From Pectobacterium aquaticum (GTDB lineage Bacteria > Pseudomonadota > Gammaproteobacteria > Enterobacterales > Enterobacteriaceae): a DNA stretch of 64,000 bases. The DNA is taken from positions 2,728,001 through 2,792,000 of the forward strand of contig NZ_CP086253.1 of assembly GCF_003382565.3 (NCBI RefSeq). The letters run 5' to 3'. Under the pieces are notes generated by a model, which was not told where the DNA came from, did no database searches, and was given only the letters and a program-made list of their open reading frames with translations. This document shows, in pieces, positions 54,009-62,213 of the stretch (the first letter of the stretch is position 1; every line of letters starts with the position of its first letter). The translations under genes were made by a program, and so were the position numbers.

Positions 54009-56324
54009 ATGACATCTGAAGCAGATACCCGTGCAAACTATATCGATCCAGCCTTGGGTGCAGCGGACTGGCAACCAAGCAATATCATTCGGGAGCATTA
54101 CTTCACCGACGGTAGAAAGTTGTCAGGTGGTGTGCGTGGGCGGCGTTGTTTTGTGGATTATCTGCTTCATAAGGACAATCGCTATCTAGCCGTCGTGGAA
54201 GCTAAAAAAGAATCCGAGCATCCAACGAAAGGCCTGCAACAAGCCATCGACTATGCGAAAAAGCTTTGTGTTCGCTTCGTCTATTCAAGCAACGGTAAGC
54301 AAACCTACGAATTCGATCTGGAAACAGGCAAAGGCGGCTACATTGAGTTCTACCCAACACCTGTCGAGCTGGAAAAACGCTATGTCGGTGAAACGACGGG
54401 TTTAAGTAAAGAACTAAGAAACATCCCGTTTCACTTGGAAGGGGCAATGCAAGCGCGTTATTATCAGGAACTGGCAGTCCATTCCGCTACAGATGCAATC
54501 GGTGAGGGCAAATCCCGAATCTTGCTCACACTCGCTACTGGCACTGGTAAAACATTCATTGCCTTTCAAATCGTTCACAAAGTATTTCAGGCTCGCTGGA
54601 ACCGCGAAAAACCCGGTTCACGCAGACCGCGTGTTCTGTTTCTGGCCGACCGTAACATACTGGCAGATCAGGCCATTAACACCTTCAATCCCTATGAAAA
54701 AGACCTGATCAAAATCAATGGTGAGGAAATCCGCAAGCGCAATGGCGTGGTGCCTACCAATGCGCACATCTTTTTTGCGATCTATCAGGCGATTTCGGAA
54801 CGGGAAAACATTGATGGCTACTATAAAGCTTATCCCAAAGATTTCTTTGACTTGGTATTGATTGATGAATGTCACCGAGGTGCTGCCAATGAAGCAGGTT
54901 CCTGGCGAGCCATTCTTGATCACTTCAGTAGCGCCGTGCATTTGGGTTTGACGGCCACACCAAAACGCACGGACAATGTGGACACCTATGAATACTTTGG
55001 CCAGCCCGCCTATATGTATTCACTCAAAGACGGTATCAACGACGGTTTTCTAACGCCATACCGGGTTAAGCGCATTAGAACCAATCTGGATGAATTAGTG
55101 CTCACCAAAGATGATTTCATCGTCGAAGGTGAATCTGGTCAAGATTTGTATCAGGTCGAAGACTACGACTGCAAAATCATTGTAGATGAACGCACTGAGC
55201 TGGTTGCAAAAGCTATTTTGCAAAACATCAACCCGCTGGATAAAACTATTGTCTTCTGTGAGAATCAAAATCATGCGCTAACCATGCGCGACATGATCAA
55301 CAAATACAAAGCAGTTAAAGACCCGCATTACTGTGTACGAGTCACCAGTGACGAAGGCAAGGTCGGTCGCGAACTACTGGAAAGATTTCAGGATAACGAC
55401 AAAAACATCCCTACTATTATTACCTCATCACAAATGCTCACTACCGGCGTTGATGCCCGTAACGTACGCAACGTAGTGTTGGATCGAACCATAGACTCAA
55501 TGGTGGAGTTCAAACAGATTGTAGGTCGTGGTACCCGTGTGTTCGACGGTAAAGACTACTTCACCATCGTGGATTTTCGTGGTGCGACTAATAACTTCTA
55601 TGACAAAGAATGGGATGGCGAGCCCCAAGCTCCCGAGCCAGGCGGAACCAGAGAACCTACGCCGCCGCCCTATTCACCCGAGCCACCAGAAGGCGGAGAC
55701 AGGCCAGAATCTGAGCCAAGCGAGCCACACCCACGACTGAAAGTAAAACTCGGTAAGCACCGTGAGATCAAAGTCATCGATATAGAAACCCGCTATATCG
55801 ACGAGAACGGTAAGCCTCTCTCGATTCAGGAGTTTGTTGAACGGCTAATTCAACAATTGCCAGGACTATTCAAAAGTGTCGATGAACTCAGAGACATCTG
55901 GTCAGATCCAGACCTACGCGAACAACTGCTGGCCAAACTGATACAAGGTGGCTTTGACAAAGAGCAGCTATCCGCTCTGCGTCGCATGTTCGAGGCCGAC
56001 GACTGCGACATATTCGATCTACTAGCATTTTTAGCGTTTGAACAACCCATGGCTACACGCAGATCCAGAGCTGAGGCTGTACGGACTAATAACGCCTTCT
56101 TTGATCAATACAAAGAGGAAAAGGCCAAGCAATTCCTGCATTTTGTCCTGAAACGCTATGAACAAGCCGGCACTACAGAGTTGGCACGCAAGTCCCTGCC
56201 AGCACTAATTGAACTCTCCGGCCTCGGCACTACCAAAGATGCTTCCATGGCATTTGGCGGCAAACCTGCGCAATTACTCGCCGCATTCAAACAACTACAA
56301 CACCAGCTTTACCAAGTGAGCTAA
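54009..56324 (+). CDS. hsdR: Type I restriction subunit R (EcoEI-like)
   Basis: The 771-residue protein has an N-terminal endonuclease-like region (RRCFVDYLLHKDNRYLAVVEAKKE; D and E-x-K), and a helicase part with TGTGKTF (~176) and DECHRG (~285). The C-terminal helical domain starts after a Pro-rich linker (EPTPPPYSPEPPEG). It is close to EcoEI-type HsdR in size. It translocates and cuts unmodified DNA with the M and S subunits. Here it is separated from hsdM by an AAA ATPase gene, which is less common. Confidence 0.9.
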   Translation: MTSEADTRANYIDPALGAADWQPSNIIREHYFTDGRKLSGGVRGRRCFVDYLLHKDNRYLAVVEAKKESEHPTKGLQQAIDYAKKLCVRFVYSSNGKQTYEFDLETGKGGYIEFYPTPVELEKRYVGETTGLSKELRNIPFHLEGAMQARYYQELAVHSATDAIGEGKSRILLTLATGTGKTFIAFQIVHKVFQARWNREKPGSRRPRVLFLADRNILADQAINTFNPYEKDLIKINGEEIRKRNGVVPTNAHIFFAIYQAISERENIDGYYKAYPKDFFDLVLIDECHRGAANEAGSWRAILDHFSSAVHLGLTATPKRTDNVDTYEYFGQPAYMYSLKDGINDGFLTPYRVKRIRTNLDELVLTKDDFIVEGESGQDLYQVEDYDCKIIVDERTELVAKAILQNINPLDKTIVFCENQNHALTMRDMINKYKAVKDPHYCVRVTSDEGKVGRELLERFQDNDKNIPTIITSSQMLTTGVDARNVRNVVLDRTIDSMVEFKQIVGRGTRVFDGKDYFTIVDFRGATNNFYDKEWDGEPQAPEPGGTREPTPPPYSPEPPEGGDRPESEPSEPHPRLKVKLGKHREIKVIDIETRYIDENGKPLSIQEFVERLIQQLPGLFKSVDELRDIWSDPDLREQLLAKLIQGGFDKEQLSALRRMFEADDCDIFDLLAFLAFEQPMATRRSRAEAVRTNNAFFDQYKEEKAKQFLHFVLKRYEQAGTTELARKSLPALIELSGLGTTKDASMAFGGKPAQLLAAFKQLQHQLYQVS

Positions 56325-56327
56325 CCA

Positions 56328-58121
56328 ATGGAACTGAACTTAAAGCCTAACCCATTACATCAGCAAGCACAGATACTACGCATTGATAAAGTAGCGACGC
56401 TGATTGGTGAGAACGGCTCTGGTAAATCCAGTATCTTACAGTCAGTATTTGAACAACGGTTAACAGGCCGAGACCACGAAAACCTTAAGATCGTGTGCTT
56501 CTCCTCCGGACAGAATGAGAACTACTCCGCAAAGTTTAGTGCCTATTTAAAAAGAGAAAGGCATGCGGGGCGCGGCCTCAATCTTGACTGCTTCTATTTC
56601 GACAAATCATGGTCAAAGCTGCTGATCTTTTTAGCTACCGCTATCAAACGCAATGGCAAGGTACGCTCTTTTCTGGTTGAACATGATTATGTTAACGAGT
56701 CGCCAGATAAAGACGATATCAGCACAATCTTCAAATGTGCCTTTAAAGTTGATAAAAACTACATCGTACGTGTGCAGGATGCGCTTAAGCGTGAAGAAAG
56801 CGGTGAAGCCGATACACTACGTGGAACGCCATACTTTCGCTCCCTGGAAAGCTTTATTACCAACCTAATATCTCGTGAATATGAGTTTGAGGAACCTCTA
56901 AGAAAGCGAACCGTTAATCTCACAGCCAATGGGTTAATCCGAGTTTCCTTCGACTACCCAAGGCAAATTCAGGCCGGAGATGATGAAGTTGAAGCTGGTC
57001 AGCCTAATCCCCAAGCCATGGTTACTAATTGGGACCCGGAAGTGGCTTTTTTTACTCAAGCAGCCGATAACAACTACTTTATCGATAAGGCACGTTGCCA
57101 ACTCCTATTCAACAACAATCTTGAGTTGGATCAATTTAGCGATGGCGAATACCAACTCCTGTTTTTGTATGCGCTAATTGACCTCTTTGACTCTGACAGC
57201 ACATTGTACTTGTTTGACGAAGCAGACTCTCATCTTCACTATAAAAATGTCGAAAAACTTTGGGCGCTTCTGCACAGCATAAGAGGTCATGCAATCACCA
57301 CAACACACTTGCTCGATTCTATTTCGGCAAAAGAGAATCGTATTGAGCACCTGAAAGTCGTGGAAAAAGGACGGATCAGCGAAGACAACAAGATCAAACA
57401 GTTGATCAATCGCCTGAGTGTACTTTCACGCGCAAAATCCGTTGAGTTTGAGGTATGTGGCAAGCTACCAAATATAGCGTTGTTAGATGACTACAACGAT
57501 TGGGTTATCTTTACCAAACTTGCAGCACATGCAGGCTTAGATATAGACCGGCTATCCACAGTGTATGCCATGAAAAAGTCTTCAAGCTATACAACAGCAA
57601 GCGAGACCTTTGGCAAACGTAAGATCGATTGGCTACATAGTCTGAGCAAGATAGAGTCTCCTCTGCTCACAACCAAAATATTTATGATTTGCGATCGGGA
57701 TGAGGCAGTATTGGATTGGAACGCGACCAATGGTGTACAAGTGAACGGGCAAATATACCGTGACTTGCTCAATGCAGTTCAGTGGCCGCAAAGAATGAGG
57801 GTGGCACCATATTTACTTGCGTGGAAGCGCAGAGAAATCAAAAACTATTTACTCTCATACACTGCTTTGGCGCATCACAATCTTCTCAGTCAAATTAACA
57901 ATGGTGATATTGCTCTGCGCAATCATCTACAGCCCAATAGCCCTAGTGATAACGACGATATTCGCAGGCTCAACGTTAAAGATACCATTAACCCGCTAAT
58001 TAATACCAACGGCGAAGGTTTAGATCCTGAAAAACTACAAGCCTATATCGATCTGATTCCGCCTGCCGAAATCAGCGAAGACATCACTAATATGTACAAT
58101 TTTATTATCGGAAAACTTTAA
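56328..58121 (+). CDS. Restriction system-associated AAA ATPase
   Basis: The 597-residue protein has Walker A LIGENGSGKSS (residues 25-34) and a Walker B region STLYLFDEADSHLHY (~295-307). The C-terminal third includes FMICDRDEAVLDW (~455), resembling a Toprim-like acidic site. This fits an OLD-like ATPase, though the assignment is tentative. It starts 3 bases after hsdR and 2 bases before hsdM, within the restriction operon, so a role in the same defence is likely. The mechanism is not established. Confidence 0.83.
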   Translation: MELNLKPNPLHQQAQILRIDKVATLIGENGSGKSSILQSVFEQRLTGRDHENLKIVCFSSGQNENYSAKFSAYLKRERHAGRGLNLDCFYFDKSWSKLLIFLATAIKRNGKVRSFLVEHDYVNESPDKDDISTIFKCAFKVDKNYIVRVQDALKREESGEADTLRGTPYFRSLESFITNLISREYEFEEPLRKRTVNLTANGLIRVSFDYPRQIQAGDDEVEAGQPNPQAMVTNWDPEVAFFTQAADNNYFIDKARCQLLFNNNLELDQFSDGEYQLLFLYALIDLFDSDSTLYLFDEADSHLHYKNVEKLWALLHSIRGHAITTTHLLDSISAKENRIEHLKVVEKGRISEDNKIKQLINRLSVLSRAKSVEFEVCGKLPNIALLDDYNDWVIFTKLAAHAGLDIDRLSTVYAMKKSSSYTTASETFGKRKIDWLHSLSKIESPLLTTKIFMICDRDEAVLDWNATNGVQVNGQIYRDLLNAVQWPQRMRVAPYLLAWKRREIKNYLLSYTALAHHNLLSQINNGDIALRNHLQPNSPSDNDDIRRLNVKDTINPLINTNGEGLDPEKLQAYIDLIPPAEISEDITNMYNFIIGKL

Positions 58122-58123
58122 AC

Positions 58124-59602
58124 ATGTCACTACAACAAAAAATTGGCCGCATTACCGACATTCTGCGCCGTGACGATGGTATCAGCGGTGCCATGCATTA
58201 CACAGAACAAACCTCTTGGGTATTGTTCCTAAAGTTTCTCGATGATTACGAGTCCGAAAAAGAAGACGAAGCAGTATTGTCCGGCAAAGGCTATCAACCC
58301 GTACTGGATGAGGAACACCGCTGGACAACCTGGGCTTGCCCCAAGACTGCCGATGGCAAGCTGGATTTGGCGCGCGCCAAAACAGGAGATGACCTTACCG
58401 ATTATGTGAACAGTCAGCTTTTCCCTTACCTGAAAAGCTTTGCCAACGTAACAGTAAATAGCGTAAACCCAAAGTCGTTCACCTACAAAATTGGCGCGAT
58501 ATTTCAATATCTGGATAACAAAGTGGCCTCTGGTCATACCCTGCGCGAAGTGCTGGACATTGTGGATAGTCTGAACTTCCAGTCTGAGTCCGATTTATTC
58601 GAGCTCTCATTGGTCTACGAAGGCTTGTTGCAAAACATGGGCGATGCTGGTGGCTATGCGGGTGAATTTTACACCCCTCGCCCTGTAGTGCGAGCTATGG
58701 TGCAGGTGATAGACCCCAAGCCCGGTGAGAGTATTTACGACGCGGCGGCAGGTTCATGCGGTTTTTTGGTTGAAGCCTTTGAGCACCTGAAGAGCAAAAA
58801 GAATGAACTCTCCACCGAGCAATGGGATTTCATTCAGCGCGATACTTTCTTCGGCTATGAAAAGACCTCGCTGGCTTATGTCATGGGCATGATGAACATG
58901 ATCCTGCATGGTATCGAGTCGCCCAATCTGTTCCGCGGTAATACCCTGACCCAGAATATTCGCGAGATTCAGGAAAAAGACCGTTACAACATTATTCTGG
59001 CAAACCCGCCGTTTGGCGGCAAAGAAAAGTCACAAATTCAGCAAAACTTTCCCATTCAGAGCAATGCCACTGAGTTGCTGTTTTTACAGCACTTTATGAA
59101 AACCCTGAAAAGCGGCGGCAAAACAGCGATTGTGGTGCCAGAAGGTGTGCTATTCCAAACCAACAGCGCTTTTAAACAGGTTAAACAAGAGTTGCTGGAA
59201 AACTTTAACCTGCACACCATTTTAAGCTTGCCTGCTGGGGTTTTTTTGCCGTATTCCGGCGTAAAAACCAACGTGCTATTTTTTGAACGAAGCGGCGGTA
59301 CCAGTGATGTTTGGTACTACGAATGTGAGCCAGAACAAAAACTCACCAAAAACAAACCCATCACCGACAACCACTTAAAAGAGTTTGTTGCGCTGTATAG
59401 CAGCCGAGAAACCACAGAGTATTCATGGACGGTTTCAGCCAGCAAGTTGGCTGAAGATTATGACTTATCTGCCAAAAATCCAGCCAAACAGAAAGATGCC
59501 GAGCACTTAGCGCCAAGCGATATCCTTAAAAAAATTCGCATAAAAGAAAAGCTGGTATCTAGTTTTTTAGATGAAATTGAAGATCTTTTGGCGGGTAAGT
59601 AA
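58124..59602 (+). CDS. hsdM: Type I restriction modification methyltransferase subunit M
   Basis: The 492-residue N6-adenine methyltransferase has an N-terminal helical domain (GRITDILRRDDGISGAMHYTEQTSWVLFLKFLDDYE), the SAM motif DAAAGSCGFLVEAFE (~205) and the catalytic motif NPPFGG (~296). It acts with HsdS to protect host DNA. Gaps of 2 bases separate it from neighbours on both sides. Confidence 0.94.
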   Translation: MSLQQKIGRITDILRRDDGISGAMHYTEQTSWVLFLKFLDDYESEKEDEAVLSGKGYQPVLDEEHRWTTWACPKTADGKLDLARAKTGDDLTDYVNSQLFPYLKSFANVTVNSVNPKSFTYKIGAIFQYLDNKVASGHTLREVLDIVDSLNFQSESDLFELSLVYEGLLQNMGDAGGYAGEFYTPRPVVRAMVQVIDPKPGESIYDAAAGSCGFLVEAFEHLKSKKNELSTEQWDFIQRDTFFGYEKTSLAYVMGMMNMILHGIESPNLFRGNTLTQNIREIQEKDRYNIILANPPFGGKEKSQIQQNFPIQSNATELLFLQHFMKTLKSGGKTAIVVPEGVLFQTNSAFKQVKQELLENFNLHTILSLPAGVFLPYSGVKTNVLFFERSGGTSDVWYYECEPEQKLTKNKPITDNHLKEFVALYSSRETTEYSWTVSASKLAEDYDLSAKNPAKQKDAEHLAPSDILKKIRIKEKLVSSFLDEIEDLLAGK

Positions 59603-59604
59603 AC

Positions 59605-60825
59605 ATGGAACAGCTACAATATTTGCTACCTAAAAACTGGTTCTGGAAAACCCTTGATGACGTATCTGAAAAGATTACTGACGGAACCCATCACAGCCCT
59701 AAGGTTCAATACTCAGAATGGGAACCAGGCAGATTCAAATACGTTACATCCAAGAATATCAAAAAAAAAGGAATGAAGCTGGATGATATCTCATATATTG
59801 ATCAAGAAATTCACAATGAAATTTACGCAAGATGCGCCCCTGAAGTTGAAGATCAGTTATTAACAAAAGATGGTGCGATGACTGGAATGTGCTGCCTAAA
59901 CGAATTAGATGAGCCGTTTTCTCTCTTGTCTAGTGTTGCATTAATCAAGCAAAAACGTTCAATCATTTTGCCTAAATACTTGAACTATTACCTCCAGTCA
60001 CATGTTGGGCAGAACTTTCTCTTGGGAGATATTTCTGGTGCAGCAATTACTCGAACAAATATTAAAAAACTAAAGAGCACTCCAGTACCAGTAGCTCCGA
60101 TTTCAGAACAAAAATTCATCGTCGAGAAACTTGATGCACTACTCACCCGGATCGACACCACCATTGAGCATTTGCAGGAAAGCATCGCACTGGCTGATAC
60201 CCTGTTGAAAAGCTCTTTGAACTCAATGCTGACCCAGCGTGAGAATTGGGAATGGGTTAGATTGAATGATGTTTGCCAAATTACCTCAAAACTATGCGAC
60301 CCAAAGGAAGAACAGTACTTAGATATGTTCCATGTTGGTGGGGCTAACATCACACAGTTTAGCGGCTCACTAATAAACGTAAAGACAGCAAGAGAAGAGA
60401 AGCTTATTTCAGGAAAATTTCCTTTTGATACAAGTATGATTTTGTATAACAAGATCCGACCTTATTTAATGAAAGTCGCTAGACCAATCATATCTGGTAT
60501 TTGTAGTGCAGATATTTATCCGCTCACACCTGTTAGGGAAAAGATGACGAGAGATTTTTTGTTCTATCTTCTGTTATCTGAACAATTTACTCAATATGCA
60601 ATAGAAGGCTCCAGCCGAGCCGGAATGCCAAAAGTCAACCGCAACCATTTATTTAGCTTTGAGTTCCATTTACCACCATTAGATGAACAAGTGTCTATGT
60701 GTAAATCTCTTGATACTTTGGTTGAGAAGACTGACGAAGTAAGTAAAGAACTAGATGGAAAATTGACTTATTTAGCAAGCTTAAAAGCATCAATTCTCGA
60801 TTCTGCTTTCAAAGGCGAGCTCTAA
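59605..60825 (+). CDS. hsdS: Type I restriction specificity subunit S
   Basis: The 406-residue protein has two target-recognition domains separated by a conserved helical spacer (EQKFIVEKLDALLTRIDTTIEHLQESIALADTLLKSSLNSML), and a second spacer at the C-terminus (LDEQVSMCKSLDTLVEKTDEVSKEL). The two domains read the halves of a bipartite recognition site. Specificity cannot be read from sequence. It starts 2 bases after hsdM. Confidence 0.92.
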   Translation: MEQLQYLLPKNWFWKTLDDVSEKITDGTHHSPKVQYSEWEPGRFKYVTSKNIKKKGMKLDDISYIDQEIHNEIYARCAPEVEDQLLTKDGAMTGMCCLNELDEPFSLLSSVALIKQKRSIILPKYLNYYLQSHVGQNFLLGDISGAAITRTNIKKLKSTPVPVAPISEQKFIVEKLDALLTRIDTTIEHLQESIALADTLLKSSLNSMLTQRENWEWVRLNDVCQITSKLCDPKEEQYLDMFHVGGANITQFSGSLINVKTAREEKLISGKFPFDTSMILYNKIRPYLMKVARPIISGICSADIYPLTPVREKMTRDFLFYLLLSEQFTQYAIEGSSRAGMPKVNRNHLFSFEFHLPPLDEQVSMCKSLDTLVEKTDEVSKELDGKLTYLASLKASILDSAFKGEL

Positions 60826-60834
60826 GGAGGGAAT

Positions 60835-62213
60835 ATGGCCAAGCTATTACCAGAATATTTCAGCCCTGAAGATCTGAATATTGAGATTGAAGAAATATTC
60901 CCTAACTGCACGGAAGTATTCTATCTTCCGAGTATAAGTGAGCTTGAAGAAGCAGGAATAGACTCGGCTGATCCCAGTAAGTATAAAAGAAAGATTGCTC
61001 TATTTAGCGGTCAGGATGGATTTATCTCGATTTTCCCCATATATACCTTGACCACCCATCCGAGCTACTTAAACCAGAAGTATGACCAAATAAATGAAAT
61101 TGGTATTGAAGTTAACCTTGACTCTGCACCCTATACAAAAGGCGAGGTATCTGAATGCTTACAATTTTTGCCCGCAGGTTTTATCAAAGACATTCGCTAT
61201 GGTCTAGGATTGACAAAAGAATATCGTACGATAATTTCAGCTATTGAAGAGCATACGGATCACCAATGCCTTCTGATTAATATGACGGAAACGGGTGATA
61301 CTGATTATGAATGTTTTGTTCTTAACTTAAATGATTATGATGAAATGCGCCGTGCTTGTAACCGCATTACAGAAAGAGCAAGGAAAGTTGCCCGTATGAC
61401 AAAAGCAACCGCCGCTTACAACCATATCGCCCATCGTTTGGGAAACGTGCAAAAAACATTGCCTACAGATAATGACGCCATTAGCAAGATGCTTCGGATC
61501 AAGATAACGGATACTGATAAGCAAGCAGCTATGAGTATGGTCACGGAAGACAAATCAGTTGTAAAACAAACCGACTCACTCACCTTGGCCAAGTTGAAAA
61601 ATGATATCGAGTTGGTCTCGTTAGAGCGTTTGATTGGTTCTTATGAAGACTTGCTAAGCAAAAAGACTAAAGAAGATACCTGGCAGAAGCTCTTCAATCA
61701 GAACCCATTCATCTTGAGTCTTGCTTTCGGCTACCCGGCAATAAAAATATCAGACCAAGCAAGTGTTGGCGGCAAACGTTTGACTGGGGATGGCGAAAAA
61801 ATCACGGACTATCTAATAAAAAATGGTATAACAAACAACTTAGCTCTCATTGAAATCAAAAAACCTTCTTCCGCGTTACTGAACAAAACCCCTATCGAGG
61901 TTCAGTATACTGCGCTTCCATAGAACTTACCGGCTCTGTAACACAAATACTCGATCAGTGTTATCAGCTACAGAAAAATATCGCCACGATTAAAAATAAT
62001 AATCGAATTTATGACATTGAATCATATGCTGTTCACTGTATTTTAGTAATTGGCACGATGCCGAGTGATGAAGACGAGAAGAAGTCTTTTGAGATGTACC
62101 GGCGTAATTCGAAGAACGTACAAATCACCACATTTGATGAGCTCTTACTCAAGTTAAAGCAACTGCACGAGTTTCTCGACAATAGCGATGAAAAAGAGGA
62201 GGCTGCGCCGTGA
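60835..62213 (+). pseudogene. Shedu-like (DUF4263) nuclease, frameshifted
   Basis: The first frame (60835-61923, 362 residues) has a C-terminal nuclease site with D325 and E340-I-K342 (YLIKNG, ALIEIKKP), typical of Shedu DUF4263. The reading then breaks at a 4-C run (61889-61892). The other frame continues with SVYCASIELTGSVTQILDQCYQLQKN and ends at 62213. Restoring one C gives about 459 residues. Shedu proteins are single-gene defence nucleases. The frameshift makes it probably inactive unless it is a sequencing error or slippage occurs. Confidence 0.75.
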
